Below are positions 1-7,594 of a DNA stretch of 64,000 bases, one piece after another. The notes below the pieces were generated by a model that was not told where the DNA came from, ran no database searches, and saw only the letters and a list, made by a program, of their open reading frames with translations. This DNA is from Nocardioides sp. SYSU D00038 (lineage in GTDB: Bacteria; Actinomycetota; Actinomycetes; Propionibacteriales; Nocardioidaceae), in assembly GCF_016924665.1 (NCBI RefSeq), contig NZ_JAFFJT010000010.1:1-64000 (forward strand), written 5' to 3'. Each line of letters opens with the position of its first letter. Within the stretch, counting starts at the first letter, position 1. Made by a program: the position numbers and the translations under genes.

Positions 1-39
1 CGCCGCCCACCCGCGCGACCCGGGCCGGCCACCCCCCGG

Positions 40-178
40 TGGTCGAGCAGCGCCGCGCCCCCGCGAGGAGCGCCCGTCGAGACCCCGGACGGCCGAGGGT
101 CCTGCGTCCTCACCGGAGGGCGTTCGTCGTACTGGGTCTCGACGACGCTCGCTGGCGCTCGCTGCTCGACCACCGCAC
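40..178. repeat. Dispersed palindromic repeats (REP-like)
   Basis: The first 393 bases contain no gene I can support. Positions 40-178 hold two modules of a repeat family that recurs near 16.0-16.9, 21.5-21.9 and 60.6-62.0 kb. Each module is a hairpin bounded by GGTCGAG and CTCGA(G/C)ACC-like termini. The module at about 136-177 reads GGTCTCGACGACGC...GCTGCTCGACC and is the inverse of modules at 16470-16506 and 61402-61438. A GGAGGGCGTTCG spacer at about 114-125 is shared with the other arrays. Confidence 0.75.
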
Positions 179-356
179 GAGTACGGGGCCCGGCTCAGAA
201 CGAACCGGGCCCCGCAGCTCCCGTACGACGTCCCGGGCGAACCCGGGACGGACCGGAGCGGCCCGCTCGATGCATGGGGTCACCGAACGGGCCTAGTCGA
301 TTTCTGAGTGCTCCCTCCGAAGTCGACGACCAAATGCAAACACACTCCCGAGCCGT

Positions 357-383
357 CTGTCACGTCATTGCGTGAAGTGACAG
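357..383. promoter_or_regulatory. Inverted-repeat operator upstream of aldehyde dehydrogenase
   Basis: CTGTCAC at 357-363 is matched by GTGACAG at 377-383, and inner TCA/TGA triplets extend the symmetry over 27 bp. It ends 10 bp before the start codon at 394, where a bound regulator would block transcription initiation. CAGTCT at 381-386, 7 nt before ATG, could be a weak -10 of a leaderless transcript. No regulator gene for this site is visible nearby. Confidence 0.5.
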
Positions 384-393
384 TCTTGACGAC

Positions 394-1851
394 ATGACTG
401 GTCAAGACCTGCTCCCCGCCGACCACCTCCAGCTCTTCATCGGGGGCGCCTGGCGACCGGCCGAGGGGGGCGAGGAGCTGCAGGTCCACGACCCCGCCGA
501 CGGGTCGGTGCTGGCGACGGTGAGCGACGCCTCGGCGGGCGACGCGATGGACGCGCTGGAGGCCGCGGTGGCGGCGCAGGCCGCCTGGGCGGCGACGCCG
601 CCGCGCGACCGTGGCGAGATCCTGCGGACGGCGTTCGAGCTGGTGCGCGAGCGCACCGACGAGCTCGCGCGGCTGATGAGCCTCGAGATGGGCAAGACCG
701 TCGCGGAGGCCAGGGGGGAGGTGGCCTACGGCAACGAGTTCTTCCGCTGGTTCTCCGAGGAGGCGGTGCGCATCCACGGCCGCTGGATGCAGGCCCCGGC
801 GGGCGGGTCGCGGCTGCTGACGATCAAGAAGCCGGTGGGGCCGTGCTTCTTCGTGACGCCGTGGAACTTCCCGCTGGCGATGGGCACCCGCAAGATCGGC
901 CCCGCGGTCGCGGCCGGCTGCACGATGGTGGTCAAGCCCGCGCAGCAGACGCCGCTGACGATGCTGGCGCTCGCCGCGATCCTGGCCGAGGCGGGGCTGC
1001 CCGACGGCGTGCTGAACGTCGTGCCGTCCACCCGGCCCGGGGAGATCAGCGAGGCGCTGATGGCCGACGACCGGCTGCGCAAGGTGAGCTTCACCGGCTC
1101 CACCGGGGTCGGCCGCACCCTGGTGCGCCAGTCGGCCGACCAGCTGCAGCGGGTGAGCATGGAGCTGGGCGGCAACGCGCCGTTCCTGGTCTTCGAGGAC
1201 GCCGACCTCGACGCCGCCGTCGACGGGGCGATGGTCGCCAAGATGCGCAACATGGGCGAGGCGTGCACCGCCGCCAACCGGTTCCTGGTGCACTCCTCGG
1301 TGGCCGAGAAGTTCGGCCGGCGGCTGGCCGAGCGGATGGGCGCGCTGCGCGTCGGCCGCGGCCAGGACGACGGCGTCGACGTCGGTCCGCTGATCGACGA
1401 GAAGGCGGTCGAGGGCGTCGCCCAGCTGGTCACCGACGCGGTGCACGACGGCGCCCGCGTGCTGGTCGGCGGCAGCCGTCCCGACGGCGACGGGTACTTC
1501 TACGAGCCGACCGTGCTCGTCGACGTGCCGCCGGAATCGGCGATCAACGTGGAGGAGATCTTCGGCCCGGTCGCGCCGATCACGACGTTCGAGACCGAGG
1601 ACGAGGCGGTGCGGCAGGCCAACGACACCGAGTACGGCCTGTCGTCCTACGTCTACACCCGCGACCTGGCCCGCACGATCCGGGTCGCCGAGGCGCTCGA
1701 CTTCGGCATGGTCGGCATCAACACCGGCCTGGTCTCCAACCCCGCGGCGCCGTTCGGCGGGGTCAAGCAGAGCGGGTTCGGGCGCGAGGGCGGTTTCGAG
1801 GGCATCGAGGAGTACCTCGAGACCACGTACGTCGCGCTGCCGGGCGGCTAG
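394..1851 (+). CDS. NAD(P)-dependent aldehyde dehydrogenase, succinate-semialdehyde type
   Basis: A full-length 485-residue ALDH-superfamily enzyme that oxidises an aldehyde to a carboxylate with NAD(P)+. The cofactor motif FTGSTGVGR lies near residue 233, the general-base Glu257 is in MELGG, the catalytic Cys291 is in GEACTAANR, and a C-terminal PFGGVKQSGFGREGG motif is present. Overall it resembles GabD-type succinate-semialdehyde dehydrogenases, but the substrate cannot be fixed by eye. The ATG at 394 lies just behind a 27-bp inverted repeat. The gene stands alone and converges on the flotillin gene 3 bp downstream, with no obvious terminator between them. Confidence 0.9.
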   Translation: MTGQDLLPADHLQLFIGGAWRPAEGGEELQVHDPADGSVLATVSDASAGDAMDALEAAVAAQAAWAATPPRDRGEILRTAFELVRERTDELARLMSLEMGKTVAEARGEVAYGNEFFRWFSEEAVRIHGRWMQAPAGGSRLLTIKKPVGPCFFVTPWNFPLAMGTRKIGPAVAAGCTMVVKPAQQTPLTMLALAAILAEAGLPDGVLNVVPSTRPGEISEALMADDRLRKVSFTGSTGVGRTLVRQSADQLQRVSMELGGNAPFLVFEDADLDAAVDGAMVAKMRNMGEACTAANRFLVHSSVAEKFGRRLAERMGALRVGRGQDDGVDVGPLIDEKAVEGVAQLVTDAVHDGARVLVGGSRPDGDGYFYEPTVLVDVPPESAINVEEIFGPVAPITTFETEDEAVRQANDTEYGLSSYVYTRDLARTIRVAEALDFGMVGINTGLVSNPAAPFGGVKQSGFGREGGFEGIEEYLETTYVALPGG

Positions 1852-1854
1852 GCC

Positions 1855-3375
1855 TCAGGCGCCGGCGTCGCGCCGGGCGCCGTCCGAGGCCGACGCCTCG
1901 AGCCCCATGCCCTCGGCCGCCTTGCTGACCGAGCGGTGGATGAGCGCCTCCAGGTCGAGCCCGGTGGACGTCTTGAGCATGTTGAGGGTCTGCACCATGT
2001 TGTCGGTGACCTGCTTCGGCAGGGCGCCGGCGCCGTCGGTCGACACCACCGTGAGCTGGTCGATGGCCGCGATCGGCGAGGCCACCTCCTTCGCGATCTG
2101 GGGCAGCACCTCGATCAGCATCTGCAGCACCGCGGCGTCGTTGTAGTGGGCGAACGCCTCGGCCCGCTTGTCCATCGCCTCGGCCTCGGCCTGGCCGATC
2201 GCCAGGGTCGAGGCGGCCTGCGCCTCACCCTCGGAGCGGAGCGCGTCGGCCTCCGCCGTGCGGCGCGCCTTCTCGGCCTCACCGCGGCGGGCGCCCTCGA
2301 TCGCCTCGGCCTCGGCCAGCGCGGTGCGCCGGGCCTTCTCGGCCTCACCGTTGAGCCGGGCCTCCTCGGCCTTGGCCTCGGCGGCGGCGATGGTGGCGAC
2401 CTTGCGGGCCTCGGCGGCGGCGATCTCCGCCGACCGGTTGGCCTCGGCCTCCTGCTCCACCTTGTATCGGGCCGCGTCGGCCGGCTTGCGCACCTGGGTC
2501 TCGAGCTGGCGCTCGGTGAGCGCGGCCTGCCGGACGGCGACCTTCTCCTGCTCGGTGAGGATCGCCTGGTCGCGGTCGGCCTGCGCGAGCGGTCCGGCGG
2601 CGGCCGCCTGGGCCGCGGCGGCGTCGGTCTCCGCCTTAATCTCGGCCTGCTTCAGCGCCAGCGTGCGCTGGGCGACGGCGATCTCCTGCTCGGCCGCGAT
2701 CTGCGCCTGCTCGGCGGCCTGCCGGGCGTTGGCCTCGGCGATCTTGGCCTGCTGGCTGAGGCGGGCGGCCTCGGGGCGGCCGAGGTCGGCGAGGTAGGTG
2801 CCGTCGTCGGTCACGTCCTGGATCTGGAAGGTGTCGAGGATCAGGCCCTGGCCGGTCAGCGAGTTCTCCGACTCGTCGGCCACCCGCTGGGCGAACGCCG
2901 CGCGGTCGCGGATGATCTGCTCGACGGTGAGCCCGCCGACGATCGAGCGGAGCGCACCGGCCAGCACCTCCTGGGTGAACGGCTCGATGTCGGCCTGCTG
3001 GGAGAGGAACCGCTGGGCGGCCAGCCGGATCTGGTCGGCGTTCCCGCCGACCTTGACGATGGCCACGCCCTCGACGTTCAGCTTGATGCCCTGGCCGGAG
3101 ACCGCACCGCGGATCTGCACCGAGATCCGGCGCGAGGAGAGGTCCATGGTGGCGAGCTTCTGCACGAACGGGATGACGAACACGCCGCCGCCGAGCACGA
3201 CCTTCTGCCCCGACAGGTCGGTGCTGAGCTGGCCGGTCTCGGGGTTGAGCACCGCCTTGCCCTTGCGGCCGGTGACAATGAAGGCCTGGTTGGGGCCGGC
3301 CACCTTGTAGCGGCTGGTGACCAGGAGCACCAGCAGGACCAGCAGGGCGGCGAGGCCGACGAGGGGGATCAACAC
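1855..3375 (-). CDS. Flotillin / SPFH-domain membrane protein
   Basis: A 506-residue flotillin-like protein: one N-terminal membrane anchor (about residues 2-18), an SPFH/band-7 domain containing VFVIPFVQK and FLSQQADIEPFTQEVLAG, then a long Ala/Glu/Gln-rich coiled coil of repeated EAEKARRTA-type segments, and a short C-terminal oligomerisation region. Flotillins scaffold membrane microdomains on the cytoplasmic face. The GTG start at 3375 is preceded by AAGGAG at optimal spacing; upstream extensions are antisense artefacts. It follows the NfeD-like gene by 20 bp, reproducing the widespread NfeD/flotillin operon. Confidence 0.9.
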   Translation of the reverse strand: MLIPLVGLAALLVLLVLLVTSRYKVAGPNQAFIVTGRKGKAVLNPETGQLSTDLSGQKVVLGGGVFVIPFVQKLATMDLSSRRISVQIRGAVSGQGIKLNVEGVAIVKVGGNADQIRLAAQRFLSQQADIEPFTQEVLAGALRSIVGGLTVEQIIRDRAAFAQRVADESENSLTGQGLILDTFQIQDVTDDGTYLADLGRPEAARLSQQAKIAEANARQAAEQAQIAAEQEIAVAQRTLALKQAEIKAETDAAAAQAAAAGPLAQADRDQAILTEQEKVAVRQAALTERQLETQVRKPADAARYKVEQEAEANRSAEIAAAEARKVATIAAAEAKAEEARLNGEAEKARRTALAEAEAIEGARRGEAEKARRTAEADALRSEGEAQAASTLAIGQAEAEAMDKRAEAFAHYNDAAVLQMLIEVLPQIAKEVASPIAAIDQLTVVSTDGAGALPKQVTDNMVQTLNMLKTSTGLDLEALIHRSVSKAAEGMGLEASASDGARRDAGA

Positions 3376-3395
3376 GGTTGCTCCTTGGACGGGAC

Positions 3396-3920
3396 TTACT
3401 CGGGGAGGAGTGCGGACGGCTGGCCGGGACGCCAGTCGGCCACCACGGAGACGGCGGTGGGGGAGAGGATGCCGGTGACCCGGACGGCGGTGCCGGGCTC
3501 GAGCACGATGTTGGCGCGGGCGTTGAGCTGCATGGTGTGGCCGCCGACGTTGACCCGGACGGTGCCGTAGCCGTCGGTGGGGACGACGCTGAGCACCCGC
3601 CCCTCGGCGCCGAGGGCGTCCTCGATGCTCGGGGTGGCGTCGCTGCCGCCGTCGCGGACCAGGCGGGTCAGCCACCAGGCGAACCAGCCGGCCAGCGCTC
3701 CTGCGGCCACGCCGACGGGCACCGAGACGACGCCGGGCGCGCCCACGCCGTCGAGCAGCGCGGCGCCGAACCCGAACGCGGCGATGAAGCCGCCCACCAC
3801 GGCGCTGGAGAACGCGTCGCTGCCGAGCACGTCGAGCGCGCCGTCGAACAGGTCGCCCACGACCAGCGAGACGCCGAGCAGGACGAGGCCGACGATGCCG
3901 ATCACGACGAACGTGGTCAC
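3396..3920 (-). CDS. NfeD-like membrane protein
   Basis: A 174-residue protein with about three hydrophobic segments (residues 3-21, 38-57 and 64-85) and a soluble beta-rich C-terminal domain (about 100-170, including GYGTVRVNVGG and GTAVRVTGILS) resembling the OB fold of NfeD. NfeD proteins pair with flotillins, as here. The GTG start at 3920 has GGGAGGGA upstream. There is no N-terminal ClpP-like protease domain, so it is a short NfeD form. The family call rests on domain order and neighbour rather than a strong motif. Confidence 0.7.
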   Translation of the reverse strand: MTTFVVIGIVGLVLLGVSLVVGDLFDGALDVLGSDAFSSAVVGGFIAAFGFGAALLDGVGAPGVVSVPVGVAAGALAGWFAWWLTRLVRDGGSDATPSIEDALGAEGRVLSVVPTDGYGTVRVNVGGHTMQLNARANIVLEPGTAVRVTGILSPTAVSVVADWRPGQPSALLPE

Positions 3921-4040
3921 GTGGCTCCCTCCCTGCCGGGACGCCGAGGATAGCCCGAACGGGTGGGGGCGCGGGGCGGGGTCGGGTGGATCGGCGGTCG
4001 GTTCGGGCGGGGGATCGGGCGGGCGGGGGATCGGGTGGGT

Positions 4041-4122
4041 GCACGAACCGCGCCTTTGCGCCGTTCGTGCGCCGGGAGTGGACCGACCGGGCGCACCAAC
4101 CGCGCCTCTGCGCCGTTCGTGC
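4041..4122. repeat. Two 30-bp palindromic repeats (GCACGAAC...GTTCGTGC)
   Basis: Positions 4041-4070 have perfect arms GCACGAAC and GTTCGTGC around CGCGCCTTTGCGCC. A second copy at 4093-4122 differs by one base in the left arm. They lie in the 261-bp gap between the NfeD-like gene and the oxidoreductase. Two more copies occur at 47957-47986 and 48009-48038, so this is a dispersed intergenic family found in pairs. Confidence 0.75.
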
Positions 4123-4144
4123 GCCAGCCAGCACGCACCACCCC

Positions 4145-4175
4145 TTGACCTCAAGCAACCTTGAACTTGTCTGAT
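4145..4175 (+). promoter_or_regulatory. MerR-type promoter with 19-bp spacer
   Basis: A -35-like TTGACC (4145-4150) and a -10-like TCTGAT (4170-4175) are separated by 19 bp. The spacer contains the dyad TCAAG-CAAC-CTTGA (4151-4164). An overlong spacer with a central dyad is the hallmark of promoters activated by DNA distortion by MerR-family regulators. The ATG at 4182 is 7 bases after the -10, so the transcript is probably leaderless. No merR gene lies in the window. Confidence 0.55.
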
Positions 4176-4181
4176 GGCGCC

Positions 4182-5162
4182 ATGAAGGCGATCAGGCTCC
4201 ACGTGTTCGGTCCTCCCTCGCACCTCGTCCTCGACGAGCTGCCCGACCTCGCGCCCGCCGCGGGGCAGGTGCGCATCGAGGTGCACGCCAGCGGCGTGCA
4301 CCTGCTCGACGTCTCGCTGCGGCGCGGCGAGGCGGGCGGCCCGCTGCCGCCGCCCGAGCTGCCGACGATCCCGGGCCGCGAGGTGGCCGGGGTGGTGGAC
4401 GCGGTCGGGGAGGGGGTCGACGAGCGGTGGCTGGGCGAGCGCGTGGTGGCCCACCTCGGCATGGTGCCGGGCGGGTACGCCGAGCAGGCGGTCACCGCGG
4501 TCGCGAACCTGCTGCTGGTGCCCGACCACGTCACGTTCCCCGACGCGGTCGCCGCGGTCGGCACCGGGCGCACCGCCCTCGGCGTGGTGGAGCTCGAGCC
4601 GCCCGGCGCCACCGACACCGTGCTGGTGCCGAGCGCCGCGGGTGGGCTGGGCTGGCTGCTGGTGCAGTCGGCCCGGGCGGCCGGCGCCCGGGTGGTCGCG
4701 GCCGCCGGCGGGCCGGAGCGGGTCGAGGTCCTGGGCAAGCTGGGCGCCGACCTGGTGGTCGACTACTCCGCGCCCGACTGGGTCGACCGGGTGCGGGTCG
4801 AGGTGGGCGCGCTCTCGCTGGTCTACGACGGGGTGGGCGGCGCGGTCGGGCGCAGCGCGCTCGAGCTGCTCGGGCCGGGTGGCCGGCTGGTGATGTTCGG
4901 CTTCTCCGCCGGTGCGCCCACCGAGGTCACCACCGCCGACCTGGTCGGCCGCGGCATCACGGCCGGCTGGAGCCTGGGCCCGCGGATGCAGGCGCTGCCC
5001 GGCGGCATCCCCGGCCTCGCCGAGCGGGCGCTCGCCCGCGTAGCTGCGGGCGAGTGGGAGCCGCTCACGACGACGTACCCGTTGGCCGACGCCGCCCGCG
5101 CCCACGACGACCTCGAGGGGAGGCGGGCGCTCGGCAAGGTCGTGCTCCTGGCCGCCCGATGA
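4182..5162 (+). CDS. Zinc-free MDR oxidoreductase (quinone oxidoreductase-like)
   Basis: A 326-residue medium-chain dehydrogenase/reductase of the NADPH:quinone oxidoreductase branch. It has the N-terminal GroES-like barrel (IPGREVAGVVDAVG) and a Rossmann segment (VLVPSAAGGLGWLLVQ followed by GARVVAAAGG). The zinc-ligand pattern of alcohol dehydrogenases is absent. Such enzymes reduce quinones or enones. The ATG at 4182 matches the usual MKAI start and is placed by the MerR-type promoter; an upstream TTG at 4161 lies inside that promoter. A link to a redox or electrophile sensor would suit this function but is inference. Confidence 0.85.
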   Translation: MKAIRLHVFGPPSHLVLDELPDLAPAAGQVRIEVHASGVHLLDVSLRRGEAGGPLPPPELPTIPGREVAGVVDAVGEGVDERWLGERVVAHLGMVPGGYAEQAVTAVANLLLVPDHVTFPDAVAAVGTGRTALGVVELEPPGATDTVLVPSAAGGLGWLLVQSARAAGARVVAAAGGPERVEVLGKLGADLVVDYSAPDWVDRVRVEVGALSLVYDGVGGAVGRSALELLGPGGRLVMFGFSAGAPTEVTTADLVGRGITAGWSLGPRMQALPGGIPGLAERALARVAAGEWEPLTTTYPLADAARAHDDLEGRRALGKVVLLAAR

Positions 5163-5213
5163 ATTCGGTCGAGACCGTCGGTCCTTCCGTGCAGACTGGT
5201 CGAGGAGGACCTG

Positions 5214-6590
5214 ATGAGTGACACCACCACCCCCCGCCCGCTGCCCCGAGCCCTGACGCCGTTCCGCCACGCCGGCTACCGCAAGCTGGCCGTGGCGCTC
5301 GTGCTGTCGATGTTCGCCCAGGGCGTCTGGATCGTGGCGCTGGTGTGGGAGGTCATCCGGATCGGCGGCGGTCCGGGCCAGCTGTCGGTCGTCACCACCG
5401 CCAGCGCCGTCGGCGTGCTGCTGCCGGCCCTGGTCGGCGGCGTCGTGGCCGACCGGGTGCCGCAGAAGCTGATCCTGCTCACCGTCGCGGCCGTCGAGCT
5501 CGCCGGCATGGCGGTCGTCGCGCTGCTCTCGCTCGCCGACGCCACCCAGCTCTGGCACCTCGCCGCGGTCTCGTTCGTGGCCGGCATGGGGATGGCGTTC
5601 TACTACCCCGCCTACTCCGCCTGGCTCCCCGCGCTGGTCGCCGAGGCCGACCTGATGGCGGTGAACGGCTTCGAGGGCATGGTCCGTCCCGCCCTCCAGC
5701 AGGCGCTCGGCCCGGCGGTCGCCGGCGCGGTGGTCGGGTGGTTCTCGGCCGGCGCCGCGGTCTCGGTCGCGGCGGGTGCCAGCCTTCTCGGGCTGGTCGC
5801 GCTCACCGTCGTGCCGCTCACGCCCGTACGCCGCGAGTTCGACCCCGAGTCGACCGCCGGCCCGGTGGCCTCGGCGATCGCCGACATGCGCGAGGGCTTC
5901 GTCTACATGGTGCGCACCCCGTGGCTGCTGGCCACGCTGCTCTTCGCCTCGCTGATGATCCTGGTGATGATGGGCCCGCTCGAGGTGCTGGTGCCGTTCC
6001 TCGTCAAGGACCGCCTCGGCGGCGGGCCCGGCGACCACGCCGCCGTGCTGGTGGCGTTCGGCATCGGCGGCGCCGTCGGCTCGATGGTGATGGGGTCGCT
6101 GTCGATGCCGCGCCGCTACCTCACGCTGATGAACCTGATGTGGGGTGTCGGCTGCCTGCCCTTCGTGGTGATGGGGCTGGCCACCGCGGTGTGGCAGATC
6201 GTGGCGGCGGCGTTCGTGCTCGGCGTGCTGTTCTCCGCACCCATGGTCATCTGGGGCACGCTGCTCCAGCGGCGGGTGCCACCCGCGATGCTCGGCCGGG
6301 TCGCCTCGCTCGACTTCTTCGTCTCGATCAGCCTGATGCCGGTCTCGATGGCGCTGGCAGGGCCGGTCTCGGAGGCGATCGGCCTGCGCACCACCTTCTA
6401 CATCGCGGGCATCGTCCCCGGCGTCGTCGCGATCGTCGCGATCCTCTGGGCTCGGCTGCCGCAGGACGAGCTGGCCCACCCGCTGCGCGACGAGCCCGCC
6501 GACCGCTCCGACGGGCCGGACACCTCTGGGGACGACGACGGCGGCCCCGGCCCGGCCGCCGAGGCGACCGCACCGGCCGGGGTGTCGTAG
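5214..6590 (+). CDS. MFS transporter (EntS/MFS_3-like exporter)
   Basis: A 458-residue major facilitator with about 10-12 membrane segments and the loop 2-3 signature GGVVADRVPQKLIL (motif A-like). It ends in a 40-residue acidic and Pro-rich cytoplasmic tail. The N-terminus (FRHAGYRKLAVALVLSMFAQG) is typical of the EntS/tetracycline-efflux-like MFS_3 group that exports siderophores and drugs. Substrate unknown. It starts 51 bp after the oxidoreductase; a GAGGAC ribosome-binding site precedes ATG 5214. Confidence 0.85.
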   Translation: MSDTTTPRPLPRALTPFRHAGYRKLAVALVLSMFAQGVWIVALVWEVIRIGGGPGQLSVVTTASAVGVLLPALVGGVVADRVPQKLILLTVAAVELAGMAVVALLSLADATQLWHLAAVSFVAGMGMAFYYPAYSAWLPALVAEADLMAVNGFEGMVRPALQQALGPAVAGAVVGWFSAGAAVSVAAGASLLGLVALTVVPLTPVRREFDPESTAGPVASAIADMREGFVYMVRTPWLLATLLFASLMILVMMGPLEVLVPFLVKDRLGGGPGDHAAVLVAFGIGGAVGSMVMGSLSMPRRYLTLMNLMWGVGCLPFVVMGLATAVWQIVAAAFVLGVLFSAPMVIWGTLLQRRVPPAMLGRVASLDFFVSISLMPVSMALAGPVSEAIGLRTTFYIAGIVPGVVAIVAILWARLPQDELAHPLRDEPADRSDGPDTSGDDDGGPGPAAEATAPAGVS

Positions 6591-6624
6591 CGCCATCGCG
6601 ACCTCCACGAGCCGCCGTGGGCGC

Positions 6625-6770
6625 CCAATCCGCCAGAACTCCGCGATTGACTAGTTGTGGGGGTTTCGCCGTCCGCCCAACCGACCAGAACTCCGCGATT
6701 GACTAGTTGTGGGGGTTTGGCCGGCCGTCTAATCGACCAGAACTCCGCGTTTGAGCGGTTGTGGTCGATT
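6625..6770. repeat. 52-bp tandem repeat, three units (ACTCCGCGATTGA family)
   Basis: CCAGAACTCCGCG begins at 6633, 6685 and 6737, giving a 52-bp period; the first two units are nearly identical over about 34 bp. The third (6731-6770) is a palindrome with arms AATCGACCA and TGGTCGATT. Two diverged copies lie downstream of asd at 42225-42316. The array sits between the convergent MFS and MOSC genes. No coding potential. Confidence 0.8.
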
Positions 6771-6817
6771 CACCCGCAGCCCCCGACCCCTCGCGATGTC
6801 CGCGAGTCGCGCCGACG

Positions 6818-7594
6818 TCAGACCTCGACACCCACCGACACCTCGTCGCCGACCGCCACGGTGCCGGGGATGCGCACGTCGGACCAGACGCCGAGGTGGC
6901 CGTGGTGGTGGCGGGCCAGGGTGCGGAACACCTCCACGTCGGCCTCGAGTCCCGGCTGGGGCCGGGTCACCATGGTGCAGCGCACGCACGGCTCGACCGG
7001 CGTCACCGCGGCCGTGCCGAGCCGTAGCGACCGGCCCACCCAGCCGTCCTCGACCCAGCCCTCGTCGTCGACGTCGACCAGCAGGTTGGCCCGGAACCGC
7101 CGCGGGTCCCAGGCCCCGGCGGGGTGGAGGGCGGCGCCGGAGCGCAGCGAAGCGGTGGTGAGCACCAGGACGGGGGCGGCGTCGACGTACCGGCCCTCCG
7201 GCATCGTCCACTCCACCGCCTCGCTGGTGTCGTCGGTCGGGTCGGTGAAGAACTCGGCGCGTCCCGCCGCGCCGCTGTCGGCCGCGACCAGGGAGACCGG
7301 GCTGCCGAGCCAGGTCGACAGCGCTTCGTCGGTCCGGGGGCCGGGCCCGACGACGGTGCGGCCGTCGGGCAGCGTGACCACCGGCTCGTCGTCGACGTAC
7401 GACGCCGCGGCCGCGAGCAGCTCGGGGCGGCGGCGAGCGGTCAGGATGCGTCCGGTCTGCTGGTCGCGGATCCCCCAGCGGCGGTCGCCGGCCACGGCGT
7501 CGTCCTCCAGCTGCGCCGTCTCAAGCAGCTCGCCCTGAAGCGACTTGACCGGGTAGCGCCAGAGCGCCGTGAGTCGCCCGCCGGAGGTCGTCAC
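6818..7594 (-). CDS. MOSC domain protein (YcbX-like)
   Basis: A 258-residue protein with an N-terminal MOSC beta-barrel (LWRYPVKSLQGE) and a C-terminal MOSC domain in which Cys203 and Cys206 (PCVRCTM) mark the molybdenum- or persulfide-binding site. Family members are molybdenum-cofactor-dependent reductases of N-hydroxylated compounds or sulfur carriers. The GTG start at 7594 overlaps the stop of the upstream LtrA gene by 4 bp (GTGA), so translation is coupled. Confidence 0.88.
   Translation of the reverse strand: MTTSGGRLTALWRYPVKSLQGELLETAQLEDDAVAGDRRWGIRDQQTGRILTARRRPELLAAAASYVDDEPVVTLPDGRTVVGPGPRTDEALSTWLGSPVSLVAADSGAAGRAEFFTDPTDDTSEAVEWTMPEGRYVDAAPVLVLTTASLRSGAALHPAGAWDPRRFRANLLVDVDDEGWVEDGWVGRSLRLGTAAVTPVEPCVRCTMVTRPQPGLEADVEVFRTLARHHHGHLGVWSDVRIPGTVAVGDEVSVGVEV

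Noticed and set aside
280-1446. Long open frame antisense to the aldehyde dehydrogenase
   Set aside because: High-GC third positions keep antisense frames open; the translation is low-complexity His/Arg/Ala-rich and matches no family. The same reasoning removed dozens of long antisense and out-of-phase frames.
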